From: Amorphophallus konjac
Taxonomy: Eukaryota; Streptophyta; Magnoliopsida; Alismatales; Araceae
Assembly: GCA_022559845.1 (NCBI GenBank)
Contig: CM040125.1
Span: forward strand, 323,771,829-323,835,828
Direction of reading: 5' to 3'
Length of the DNA stretch: 64,000 bases
The translations under genes were made by a program, and so were the position numbers. Below are positions 21,298 to 33,481 of this stretch, in pieces; position 1 is the first letter of the stretch, and each line of letters opens with the position of its first letter. Under the pieces are notes generated by a model, which had not been told where the DNA came from, did not search any database, and saw nothing but the letters and a program-made list of their open reading frames with translations.

Positions 21298-24178
21298 TAA
21301 ATGAGTTCCCAAAAGTGTTCCCATCCGAATTACCCAGTTTACCACCCGAGAGGGAAGTAAACTTCACTATTGAACCCATTCCAGGAGCAGCACCTGTTTC
21401 TATAGCCCCTTACAGGATATCCTCTATGGAACTTAAGGAACTAAAAAGACAGTTGCAGGAACTACTAGACAAGGGTTTCATCAGACCTAGCACGTCCCCC
21501 TGGGGTGTGCCGGTTCTTTTTGTCAAGAAGAAGGATGGCTCTCTCATGCTGTGTATAGACTACCGGCGACTAAATCAACTTACAATCAAAAACAAGTATC
21601 CGTTGCCGCGTATTGATGAGCTCTTCGATCAGCTTTTAGGAGCAGAGTATTTCTCCAAGATTGACCTCAGATCAGGTTATCATCAGCTTAGAATTAAAGA
21701 AGAAGACATTTATAAATCGGCTTTTCAAAGTCGTTATGGCCACTATGAAGTCGTGGTGATGCCGTTCGGGTTAAAAAATACCACAGCAACATTTATGCAA
21801 CTTATGAACAATATTTTCCATCCATATCTGGACCAGTTCATCATTGTCTTCATTGATGACATCCTGGTATATTCCAAGACAAAAGAGGAATATGAAGAAC
21901 ATTTGAGGATAGCTTTGTAAATACTTAGAGAACATAAACTCTATGATAAGCTTAACAAGTGTGAATTCTGGCTCAAGAAGTTTCATTCCTAGGCCACATC
22001 ATTTCAAAAGAAGGTATCGCTGTGGATCCTTTTAAAGTAGAAACTGTCAGAAACTGGAGCCGGCCAACCACTGTATCAGAAGTAAGGAGCTTCTGAGTCT
22101 AGCTGGTTATTATAGGAGGTTCATTAAGGACTTCTCAAAAATTACTGTTCCTTTAACTAGACTTATAAAAAAAGAAAATCCTTTCGTCTGGTCAAAGGAA
22201 TGTGAAAAGAGTTTTCAAACTCTTAAGAATCATCTTACTACAGCTCCTATTCTATCACTACCGGTGGAAGGTGGTAGATTCGAAGTATATACGGATGCGT
22301 CTGGCATTAGCTTAGGGTGCGTCCTCATGCAGAATGGAAAGGTAATCTGTTATTCTTCAAGACAGTTGAAACGTCACGAGAAAAACTATCTTGTGCATGA
22401 TTTGGAATTGGCTGCTGTCATTTTCGCCTTAAAAATTTGACGTCATTATCTCTATGGAGAGAAATTCACGGTCTACTCGGACCACAAAAGTTTGAAATAC
22501 TTATTCTCTCAAAAGGAGTTAAATATGAGGTAGAGGAGATGGTTAGAATATCTCAAAGACTTCGATTTTGCTATTCAATATCATCCTGGCAAGGCTAATG
22601 CTATAGCAGATGCACTCAGTAGAAAACCAATGGGAAAGCTATCAGGTTTTATGATTAGTATGACTAATCATATTCCTCAATTTGCTCAGTTGAACTTAGA
22701 TATTGACATGAAGGAAGAAGATTGTTTCATAGCTAATATTCAAGCTCAACCTACATTAATAGAAGATCTGGTCAAGCTGTAAAATGATGATCTCGTATTA
22801 CTGGAGATTAAAGCCAACATAGAACAGAGGCCGGATTTTTCTATTTCCAATGACGGAAATTACTATTTAAGGGCCAAATATGTGTACCAGATCATGAGGA
22901 TACGAAGAAACTGATCCTAGATGAAGCACATAAATCCAAGTACACCATTCATCTAGGTGGTACAAAAATGTATCAAGATCTCAAAAGAAATTTATGGTGG
23001 CCCAATATGAAGAGGGAAATAGCTGATTTCGTGTCTCGCTGTCTCACTTGTCAACAAGTAAAGGCATAACATTTTAGACTCGCAGGTAAATTACATCCCT
23101 TAGATATTCCAGCATGGAAATGGGAGAGTATAGGAATGCATTTCATTATGGATTTACCTAAGACCAGGGGTGGACACGACGGTATATGGGTAATCATAGA
23201 CCGATTGACAAAATCTGCACATTTCATACCAATCAAAAGTCGATGGTCTGTGGACATTCTAGCAGCCTTATACATGAAGGAAATTGTCAAGCTTCATGGT
23301 GTCCCTGTCACTATCATATATGATAGAGATCCTAGATTCACATCGCAATTCTGAAAGAGTCTACAACATTCACTAGGGACTAGATTGAACTTTAGCACGA
23401 CATTCTATCCACAAACTGATGGTCAGACTGAAAGAACAAATCAGGTGGTAGAAGATATGCTCAGGGCTTGTGCTATTGACTTCGGAGGAAGTTAGCATGA
23501 TCACTTGTCTCTGGTAGAATTTGCATATAACAATAGTTATCATGCCAGCATACAGATGGCACCTTTTGAAGCTTTATATGGAAAAAGCTGTAGATCACCG
23601 ATATGTTGGAATGAAATAGGGGAAAGGTAAATTCTAGGCCCTGACATTATCAGGGATTCTTCAGAGAAAATTAAGCTCATTCGAGAAAGATTGCAGGTGG
23701 CACAAGATAGGTAAAAATCTTATATTGATAATCGAAGGCGTGACTTGGAGTTCCAAGTAGAAGATCATGTGTATTTGAAGGTTTCTCCAGGTCGTGGTAT
23801 TCGAAGATTTGGCATCAAGGGCAAGCTAACTCCAAGATTCATTGGCCCATTTGAAATTCTTGAAAGGGTCGGTGAAGTGGCTTATAGATTATCTTTACCT
23901 CCACAATTAGTAGGAGTTCATGACGTATTTCACATCTCTATGTTGAAAAAGTATGTATATGATCCTTACCATGTTATCACTTACGATAATTTGGAGATTA
24001 AGAAGGATATGACGTACGAGCAAACACCAATAACGATTCTGGAACGGGAAGTGCGTCAACTAAGGAATAAAGCTATTCCTATGGTCAAGATTCAATGGAA
24101 GAAATCATGACCGTCTGAAGCAACTTGGGAAACGGAAGAAGCCATGCAGAAAAGATTCTCGAAATTATTCAACTGTAA
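21298..24178 (+). pseudogene. Gypsy reverse transcriptase-RNase H-integrase-chromodomain
   Basis: Reverse transcriptase: [36 protein letters not shown], and active site [10 protein letters not shown] at 21848-21880. RNase [13 protein letters not shown] at about 22285. Integrase: an HHCC zinc domain (about 22928-23068, ending CLTCQQVKA), then [15 protein letters not shown] and QTDGQTERTNQ with the D, D, E residues. The C-terminus has [25 protein letters not shown] and a chromodomain-like [10 protein letters not shown]...PSEATWETEE. A chromodomain directs insertion to particular chromatin and places it among chromoviruses. Stops occur at Q or W codons; single-base frameshifts lie near 22095 and 22870. 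Confidence 0.93.
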
Positions 24179-24223
24179 GTACACTCTCCATATAATCCAT
24201 GAATTTGGGGACCAAATTCTTCT

Positions 24224-24236
24224 AAGTGGGGGAGGG
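24224..24236 (+). promoter_or_regulatory. Polypurine tract
   Basis: AAGTGGGGGAGGG directly precedes the 3' LTR, in the position where plus-strand DNA synthesis starts. Confidence 0.9.
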
Positions 24237-27200
24237 TGTAGTGCCCCAAAATTTATATAAATAATTTTTAGATTATTTAAGATTTTTTTAGAATTTTATT
24301 AGAAATTATAAAACTTAAATTGATTATAAGGCCTAATTATGTTGAATAATTAATCCAGCTTTGATAACTAAAACCCAAAAGGTTTAAGGACCAAGCCCAT
24401 TAAGTTTGGCCCATATTCTAGAAGATTATTTAGCCTATTCACGAATTTTAAGGATAAATACTATTTTATAGATAATTATGGAGATAAAATAATTAAAGAG
24501 TTTGAATTAAGTTGAATTCTGCGCACAGTGGATGTAGCGGTCTATCGTGCGACCGCCATAGGCACGTAACGCGCCACTATACGACCGTTACGCTCTGTCA
24601 GTTCCGTGAAGTGAAGAACAAGTAAAAAGATTAGATTTTTGCTAGTCTATCTCTTAGGGATCGAGATGGGAGGACTAGTAAACGTGTTAAGGACTTTCAG
24701 AAGTCGATCTAAGCTTTAACAAGGACTCTAGAATCTATCTAATCCACAAAACCCTAGCTAGAACCTATAAATGGACCCTAGTTTTGACCTGCGTGACCCT
24801 TACATTGGCTCGCGTGGAACTAAGGTAAGGAGATAGTATTGCGGGTAAGTTCTTTAGAACTGTTTATTCCTTATACATAGGACTAATCTTCTTCAAAATT
24901 TCATGCTAGGAGATCAACTACACAAGGAGTTTGAAGCTTCCAAAGTTACTGGTTCAACTATAGCAACCCAGGAACCTGAACGAAAGTCTACTGAAGATCA
25001 GGAGATTAGAGCACCAAAACGAGGTAATTAGCCTAAGTGTCTCTAGAACTTTCTGCTCCCCTTAGTTTCACCTTCTTACCCTCAAAATTTCACATCCTTA
25101 GGTCAAGAGGTTGAGGAGTTAGAGCGACGTGAAGTTGCTAAAAAATCACAGGAAGGGAAGAACTAGGGCGTGTCTTGCAGTCACAAATTGGAAGTTGAAG
25201 CCCAATAAAGAGGTAGGTCATCTCATGAACGGCAAGAACATCATGATAGGAGAAAAAGTCCTCTGGTTTTGTCTGCATCTAGATGACTTTTACTTCGTTT
25301 TATCATGACTAGAATAGTTAAATCTTTTTAAAGTATGACTTGTTTCAAAGCATAGTCTTTTATCTTTTATGCTGTCAATAGGACTCTAACGGCCTATAGT
25401 TAGACCGTCAGAGGGACGTAACGGTCTTACGATAAGCCGTCACACTCCCTGTTATACTTAAGCTTCTCTGTTATCTCTGACGGCTCCACGATAAACCGTC
25501 ACAGCACCGTGACGCGCCCATGTTCGACCGTCAAAATAATTGTGTTCTGTCAACCCGAGACAAAGTTAAAAATAGTCAAACTTACTTATAAATAAGCCTA
25601 GTTATATAAGTTTTGACCTATCTTTATGAACCTTGAGTTTATAAACTGATTCATGCATGTTTAAAAGCACTTTGAGTTATTTTAAAGTACATGTTAACTT
25701 CATTGCCAAAACTCTATAGTTTGTATTAAAACATGATTTTTACTGATGTATTGACAGAGTTTTATCATGGTTTCACATTGTTACATATTCTTTCTGCCTA
25801 TAGAGTCAATTTCTCTAAGTACATGGCATATATTCCGGTATATGACCATTAGTTTACACTTTTGCACTATAGGAACATACTCTTGTACTTGAGGACCTCT
25901 CTATTGGATATTCCTTCCAATGGAGTAGGAAATATAGTTTCAAGGCCTCCGTAATTCTCCGCGAGCCTGGGATTCCCACTAGGATGCCGAGTTGGTTGTA
26001 CCACTAAAGCCCCCCATTATTTAGAAAGCACTATCGATGTTTTCTGGTTTTGACTATGTAACGGCCTATTACTCGACCGTCAGGCCCATATAACGGTCCA
26101 GTATACAACCGTCACATATACTGAGTCCAATCTATTCTTTCTGGATTCTGCCCATTCTAACGGTCCAATACTAAACCGTCACGTTCATGTAACGGCCCAT
26201 TAATTGACCGTCACAATTCCTGAGTACTTTAACCCAAGGTTTGACATAAGAGTTGATATTTCAAAGTTCCTAGATGGATTATTAATGGTCTAGGACTTGT
26301 CATATTATTCAAGATACTTAATTTTAAATGATGAAAGTTAAGGAATGTACCGTTATGCTGCCGATTTATTTTCATGGCATAACCTAGTTTAATATATATG
26401 TTTATTGAAATTCTTTAATTCAAATAGAAGCATTCTTATGATGGATTTCTTTATCTTGAAACTATCGTTTAAATTACACATTCTTGGTCATATTGTTTAC
26501 ATGCGTGGAAGTAGCTTGATTTATACTTGAAGATGCGATCGAGCACTGATTGTGTTCAAGGGCTCTATGCTAGTCCCCTCGACTGATTGTCGGAAACATA
26601 CTATTGTAAACCATGGGGTATGATGCTACTGGCGTCGCATTGCGCTAGGAGTACTTTCTCTATAAATAAGTGAAGATCCATGGTATCGTGAAGTGAAAAT
26701 CCACGACACGTACATGACTTTCTAGCTTGTTACATGTTATTCCACAGAAATTCACGAAGTACTTGCTACTAAGTGAAGAGTACATTCTTGATTGTTACAT
26801 GACTTTCTAGCACAGTCTTGTTCATGAAAGGCTATATCATGTTCTTGCTAAATAATACTTGTTCATTCAATCGTTCATGATCATCTTGTACTTTGGTTTA
26901 ATCGCATGATTTATCGCATTCGCATGATTTTACCTTATTTATTTAGAGCTAAAATGCTAATCACTTTAATAGTGCCTTCATGTTGATGCGAAGATACCTA
27001 CTAGTGTGCTCATTACCTATTTTCCAATCTTTTCAGGAGATTAAGTGATTCAAATTCGGATTCGAGTTATACAAGTAGCGGGTCCGAGAGCGAATGAAAG
27101 TCTTATCAAAATAAGAGTGAAGACTTAGGAAAGTCACTATTGTTTAGATCGAGTCTTTGTAAATTTCCTTTTTTTTTGAGTCTGATGGATTAATGAAGTT

Positions 27201-27396
27201 TGAAAAGTTATTGTATTAGAATATTTAGCTTATTAATGAAATAAGTTGGAGTTTGAGTAAATTATTGTGCAAATTCCATTTTTATGTGTGATTGCCTTGC
27301 GCTCTAATCGTTCTTACTCGCAAGAGGCTTACCATGTCGGCTGTTCGCGATTCCCCGAGCTAGTCTTCCGCTGTAATAAAGGCTCGGGGCGTGACA
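24237..27396 (+). repeat. 3' LTR of the chromovirus (3160 bp)
   Basis: Nearly identical to 13987-17253, but lacks about 115 bp found at 15017-15130 of the 5' copy. The inverted-repeat units are preserved. It ends GGCGTGACA before the target duplication CCAGT. Confidence 0.95.
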
Positions 27397-27485
27397 CCAG
27401 TAAGTTCAAGATGAGAAATAAGAGTGAAATCAATCGATGTTGAACTAAAAAGAAAAAGTCTTCTAAAGAGAAAATTAGAGAATCA

Positions 27486-27915
27486 CACATTACAAGGAAA
27501 AGCAGAGTTTCCGATAGACAAAATCCGTCGAAACTCCGTCAGAAATCCTTTAGAAAAAACACTTTTCGACGGGCTTTCCGACGGCAAACGTCCATCGGGT
27601 ATTCCTTGTCGGAAGTTTCCGATCGACGAAACTTCCGCCGGAACTCTGTTGGAAATTACCGACGGATATATAGTCGATGGAAATTCCGTCGGAAACTATT
27701 GTCGTATTATTAGCCTTAAACTTTCCGACGGATAATTATTCTGGCGGTGATTTCACTGGAAATAATTCTGATGGAATATAATCCGTCGAAAAATCCGTCG
27801 GAGAATCAGATTTATTAAGTTTTTAAAAAGACTCAAAGTTGATATGAGTTCCGACAGAATATATATTCCGTTGGTGATTTCGTCGGAATATTTTTGACAG
27901 AGATAGTCAAAAAAT
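27486..27915. repeat. CACTA subterminal repeats
   Basis: At least fifteen direct and inverted copies of the 10-12-bp motif TTTCCGACGGA or its complement (27515-27905). Such clusters are the transposase-binding regions of CACTA elements. Confidence 0.82.
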
Positions 27916-28254
27916 CCGTCGAAAAAAAGATTTTATTATTTTAAAAAAATACATAAAATTTATATAAAAGTCTGTTTAAATAAAAAAATATGTTTAAAAA
28001 ATATAACATCTACACATCACAAACAAACACAACATATATATAACAAATGAAACACAACATCAATTATCAATTTTATTACAATAAAAATAATGAAGAAATA
28101 TTCTTCGCATCGTCCATGTCTTCATCCTCTCTGTCTTGCTCGTCCCCTCCGTCGCCACTTAATGGAGGATCTTATATTGAAAAAATAATAACAACAGGCA
28201 TACATGAATAAATAAAAAATTATTTAAAAGACAAATTAAATAATTTATTTGATT
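27916..28254. other. AT-rich interior of the CACTA element, no gene
   Basis: AT-rich DNA between the subterminal repeats and the tandem array, with one GC-richer patch (28108-28170). No coding signal was recognised. Confidence 0.5.
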
Positions 28255-29891
28255 GTATAAATTTGAATCGTATATGATACCAAATCGATAATTTTAACAT
28301 CGAACTCAAATCAAATATCCAAATCAGATTCCGTCAGTTCTCACAAGTCACTTTTACCTCCCAGGTCGTGTTGAAACGATCTACACAATGATCAGAGTGA
28401 TATTTTAGATTTTGGACCCCCGAACCCAACTTCTTTAATTTTAAACTAAGTTCATTTAGAGAATGCTCTTTTGTGCGTCGAGCCTAAACTGTATATCCGA
28501 TTTCGATTCTGTCAGTTTTCACATGTCACCCTCACTACCCAGGTCATGTTGGAACGATCGACACGCCGATCAGAGTGATATTTTAGATTTTGGATCCCTA
28601 GACCCCAGTTATCTGAATTGTTTTAAACAAAGTTTTGAAAACTAACTTAGTTCTGAATTGAGTAATTTGAGCGTCGAGCCCAAACCGGGTGTTCGATTTA
28701 GATTCTGTCAGTTCTCACAAGTCACTATCACCACCCAGGTCGCATTGAAATGATCGACACCCTGATGAGACTGGTATTTTAGATTTTGGACTCCTGAACC
28801 TAATTTCTTATCTGCATTTTAAACTAAGTAGATTTGAAGAATATTCTTTGAGTGCCGAGCCCAAACCGAGTATCCGATTTGAATTCTGTCAACTCTCACA
28901 AGTCACTTTTACCTCCCAAGTCATATTGGAACGATCGACACGTCGATGAAATCGATATTTTAGATTTTGGACCCCCGAACCCAACTTCTTTAATTTTAAA
29001 CTAAGTGCATTTAGAGAATGTTGTTTTAAGCGTTGAGCCCAAACCAGATATCTGATTTAGATTTCGTCAGCTCTCACAAGTCACTCTCACCACCCAGGTC
29101 GTGTTGGGATAATCGACATGCCGATCAGACTGATATTTTAGATTTTGGACCCCTGAATCGAATTTCTTGTCTGTATTTTAAACTAAGTGCATTTAAAGAA
29201 TGCTCTTTTAAGTACTGAGCCCAAACCGAGTATCCGATTTAGATTTCGTCAGCTCTCATAAGTCACTTTTGCCTCCTAGATCGTGATGAAATGATCAGCA
29301 CACCGATCATACTTGTATTTTAGATTTTGGACTCCCGAACCTAACTTTTTAAATTTTAAACTAAGTACATTTAGAGAATACTCTTTTGAGTGTCGAGCCC
29401 AAACTGGGTATCCGATTTAGATTTTGTCAGCTCTCACAAGTCACTCTCACCACCTAGGTCTTGTTGGAATCATTCGCACGTAGATCAGACTGATATTTTA
29501 GATTTTGGACCTCCGAACCTAATTTCTTAGCTGCATTTTAAACTTAGTGCATTTAAAGAATGCTCTTTTGAGTGCCGAGCCCAAACTGGATATCTGATTT
29601 GGATTCTGTCAGCTCTCACAAGTCACTTTTATCTCGCAGGTTGTGTTGGAATGATCGTCACACCGATTAGATTGATATTTTATATTTTAGGCCCCCGGAC
29701 CCCAATTATTTGAATTTTTTTAAACAATGTTAGTTTTGAAAACTTAGTTCTGAATTGAGTAATTTGAGCATCGAGCCCAAACCAGGTATCCGATTTAGAT
29801 TCCGTCAACTCTCACAAGTCACTTTTACCTTCCAGGTTATGTTAGAATGATCGACATGTCAATGAGACTGATATTTTAGATTTTTGACTCC
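28255..29891. repeat. ~180-bp satellite-like tandem array, nine units
   Basis: The core CTCACAAGTCAC with upstream GTCAG starts at about 28335, 28509, 28707, 28888, 29067, 29248, 29427, 29607 and 29805. Spacing is 174-198 bp, mostly 179-181. Each unit holds CCGATTTAGATT, GATCGACAC and ATATTTTAGATTTTGGAC. A longer 198-bp variant includes ACTTAGTTCTGAATTGAGTA. The array resumes after the solo LTR at 33482. Confidence 0.93.
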
Positions 29892-32800
29892 TGTGGACGC
29901 GGATTTTTATCTTATATCATTATATTATTTATTTATATTTTTATTTGATTTTTGATTTATTAGGCGTGCCAGTCATGTGTGTGACGATTTCATTGTGCGC
30001 TCGATCTGACTTGGTCAGTCGATTGTGAAGTCCGAGTCGGGACCAGAAGTCCGTCATACCATAAAGGCTATGACGTTAATTACGCCCTTCCAAGGAAGGA
30101 CAACCCTTGATTAAACGCCAAAATAGGAGGCCTCGAGAGGCAAACATGTATTCATGTGCGCAAAATGGAACTTCATACCAGAGCCAGGAAGGCGGGCAAG
30201 ATAACAACGTCAGCTGTAGAAGCAGACGGTATCGTTAAGCCAGCGGCTCAGAGACGATATCGTTAAGTCAGCGGTTCAAAGACTGAGCCGTGGCCATGAT
30301 GGAGGTTTAAAGCATCGATCAGTATTTCGACAGCATTTCCCCTTAATCTGGATTATGCCCAGGGGGAAATAGGCTATCACCCACGGAGTGCCGGGATGAA
30401 AGCCGAGAGAAAGAGAGAGGCCAAACCTCCCTACCTATATATATATGCCATGGGGCAATGTTTGATTTTCCCTTAGGGAAGTCGGCGGAACTCATGCAGT
30501 GGCATAGCCCTCCCGAGCTAAAGGGGTTACTCATAAATCCGATGCGGGACGACGGAATGTAAGTGAACGCTCAATGTTGCGCCCTCGCACGCGGATCGAC
30601 CTGCGCGGTCAGGTCGCGGGGGTCAAGGGGGCAGCGCCCCTTGCGGGGGTTTCCGGGGGCGGAGCCCCCGGAACAAAATTTGGACTGAAGACTCAGTAAT
30701 ACAATTTGAGTAGGTTATCGGTGCAGTTCAACCGTGCATAGGTTCCCGGCACAAAGGCAAGATGGCCAAGGTTCCCGGCGCAGGAAGGGTGGTTCCCGGC
30801 GCGCCCAGGAGATGGGGTTCCCGGCGCGCCCAAGAGATGGTTCTCGGCGCACCCAAGAGATGGTTCTCGGCGCATAGGGAAGCCAAAGGGGGGGTTTTCG
30901 GCGCAAGGGCCAAACGGCCAGGGGTTCCCGGCGCGCTAATAGCAAGGCTCTCGGCAGGAGGCCAAGGAGGTGGGCCTCTCGGCGTGGGGTTCCCGGCGCG
31001 GGCCGCGCCGGGAGCTATGGCGCCGACAAGGTTTGACAATACTCTGCTCTGGGGTTTGCTGGCGGGTCAGAGGATTTCCTGGAGATCCAGGTCAAAGTAG
31101 ATGGGCCCTGGGTGATCAAAATACATCTATTCATCGGGCCTCAACTGATTTTGGTTTGTGCTTCAAAAGAAGGCCAGAGGTTGAGAGGAACTGAGGAAGA
31201 CCAATCCAGCATAGAGGACCTCTTTCACCATTGATGTGCAGAGTCCCGGGGACAGTTCAATATTGTCTTTCATCATCCCGGGAGAATTTTGGCAGCACCT
31301 CCCCTGGACTTAGCATTTGCCAGGGAATGATATAGGCTGACATCCACGGAGTGCCGGGATGAAAGCCGGAAGGTGAGGGAGCACTAAGGCTCAAAGAGAC
31401 TGTACATGTCTCTAGCATCAGTCACTATTCCCCTTCTCGGAGACCGACGAAACCCTTGTAAAGACAAGGTCCACCGAACCCGCGGGGTTGCCTGTGAATC
31501 CAATTCGGGACATAGAAATGTAGGGGAGGTCCTCCCCATTACTGTATCTCCTCGGGGCGTATGTGATGGTCTCTGAACATCCTCTGGACAGATGTGTGGA
31601 GAGATTAAAGGGATTGGGGGGTGATGGTGTGAAGGTGGATCTTGGCCTGGGTTTTATTGGCCAAAGAAGGAACCTCGGCGTGGGTTTTATTGGCCAGGGG
31701 GAAGCTCTCGGCGTGGCTTTTATTGGCCAAGGGGGGTTCTCGGCGCAGGGGTTCTCGGCGCACTCGTCACCGCGCCGAGAACCTGGCGCCGGGACGCCCC
31801 CGGGCCGGGAAGGCTGTATTGCAAAGGGCTTTCTTGGAAAATGAGAAGGATTGAGGGTTTTGTCAACATACTGAAGGGAAGAGGGGGAAGCCTTCTCGGC
31901 CGCATGGCTCCCGGCGTGGCAACGGCCGCGCCGGGAAGGTGAAAGGGCTCAAGGCCAGAAAGGGTTTATGGCTTGATTACGGTACTCTGTTCTAGAGATT
32001 TCTGGGATTACATGAAGATTTCTGCTGGAGGGATGCCAAGGGAATTGGAAGGCGAAGTCAGTAGATGAAATAAGACCCTCTCACAACGTCCTGTGGAAAT
32101 TTTTATCTGTTTGCCGCCAGCCGTCAGAGGAGATCAAGGGATGACTGCCTCTGATCACCTGGACGAGCCCAATGGCATCGAGGAAACAAACCAGCGATAG
32201 AGGAACGACACAACCCTCGGCACTGGAATTCTAGGCCCTAATCATTCACGGGTTAGAATGGAGGGCCCAGGGGTCGAGGTCATCACTTATCATAACCTCG
32301 TGGGGTTGCATTCATCTGCAGATTAAGCATATATCTCATAACCAGCAGTTCAGGGAACCGAGAAATCGATGTATCTGGTTCCTGAACGGCATGAGGGGGG
32401 GAACCTCGAAGGAAAACTCGAATGTATATCGGGGATCTGCCATCGAGACAGGAGGGGAGAAGGAAACAGAACCCAATAACCCATTAGATGAGGGTAGGGG
32501 CCCTATCTTCATTCCTCTTCGAAGAACAGACTCATAGAAATGACTCTGAAACCCGAATCGTCTGGACATTTAAATAAAAGATATATGCATAGAAAGACAG
32601 AGGGCAGATACTTCAATCACCCAGCGCCCAAACAGGCCATTGGAGCGTTTCATTTCATAATATCATTCCAAGACTCAGACCAATTACAAGGAGGGAGTGA
32701 GGGAAAGGAGATAAAACAGAGGCCGGGATATCCCGGTTACATCCGATGCATCGAGATAAAACTCGTATAATTACATGAAGAAGAAAAGAAAACATGGGGG

Positions 32801-33476
32801 AGGGCGGAGCATTGACTCCTCTCCCTCCCCAGCTGCCTGCCCACCTGGAGCTTCTTCTTCTTCTCCTTCTCTTCTGATTGATCTCTTCTCTCTTTTCTCA
32901 GCGGAGGAGGCTCTCTCTCTCTGTTGGTCTCTTTATCTGGCTATCCTTTTCTTTTTCTTTCTTTTCGATCCTCCTCTCCCTTTTCTCGTGGGAGAAAAAG
33001 GGGTTATATAACCCTGTCCATCGCAAGGGATTCTCGGCGCGCCTATAGCAGGGGTTCCCGGCGCGCTCCCATGGAGGGGCTTCCCGGCGCGCCTGTGGCC
33101 ATGGGGAGGTTCTCGGCGCGAGGGGTATCAGGCCCATCCTCAATAGCATGTTAACAGGCCCATTCAACAGGCCCATTTTTAAAGCCCATATTCTGTTCAG
33201 CCTTATTGATTTCCTAAAACATATCAGAACCGACGAAGGCCCCTTTCTTATGGTGACATGATCTCCCCGGAAACAAATCCAAGGTTCTCAGCGCTTCATC
33301 AGTATCGTCGTCTGGATGACGATAACACCGGACATCAGCCAGGCCTGAGAAGGTCCTGGCCGGGCAATTAGTCGGTAGTGAGGGTCCTCCCTCAATCCTG
33401 ACTTTGCAGGCATCTTCCAGTCTTCGTTGCTGGTCTGGTCCCATCTTTATCTTTGTTCATATTTTAGCTGTCAACA
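29892..33476 (+). mobile_element. Solo LTR, 3.6 kb, rich in TTCYCGGCGC motifs
   Basis: Perfect 5-bp duplication ACTCC (29887-29891 and 33477-33481), with ends TGTGGACG and GTCAACA. It has no primer-binding site, polypurine tract or coding domain, so I read it as one LTR. Inside are about twenty copies of GGTTCYCGGCGC (30745-30990, 31670-31910, 33030-33120), a multi-hairpin module, and an internal duplication (30327-30415 against 31290-31370, sharing GAGTGCCGGGATGAAAGCCG). Short open frames here are by-products of the motif repeats. The strand is nominal. Confidence 0.85.
30578..30671 (+). other. Multi-hairpin GC-rich module, copy 2 (complete)
   Basis: Four consecutive perfect stems: TGCG-CCCT-CGCA (30578-30589), CGACCTG-CGCGGT-CAGGTCG (30597-30616), GGGGC-AGC-GCCCC (30628-30640) and CCGGGGGC-GGA-GCCCCCGG (30653-30671). 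This is the best-preserved of three copies in the window. Confidence 0.85.
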
Positions 33477-33481
33477 ACTCC

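Larger units (their letters stand above)
13987..27396 (+). mobile_element. Ty3/Gypsy chromovirus (Tekay/Del-like) retrotransposon, 13.4 kb
   Basis: A complete structure: 5-bp target duplication CCAGT (13982-13986 and 27397-27401), LTRs 13987-17253 and 24237-27396 beginning TGTAGTGCC and ending GTGACA, primer-binding site at 17261, gag-protease, reverse transcriptase, RNase H, integrase with a chromodomain, and polypurine tract at 24224-24236. A solo LTR (18994-21292) sits between protease and reverse transcriptase. The LTRs are very alike apart from a ~115-bp deletion in the 3' copy. Many stops, nearly all C-to-T or G-to-A, inactivate it. Confidence 0.95.

Noticed and set aside
27424..27735. 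103-codon frame as a gene
   Set aside because: It is made of CACTA subterminal TCCGACGG repeats.
30693..31100. Overlapping Gly/Arg/Pro-rich frames on both strands
   Set aside because: They follow the repeated TTCCCGGCGC motif of the solo LTR and have no other support.
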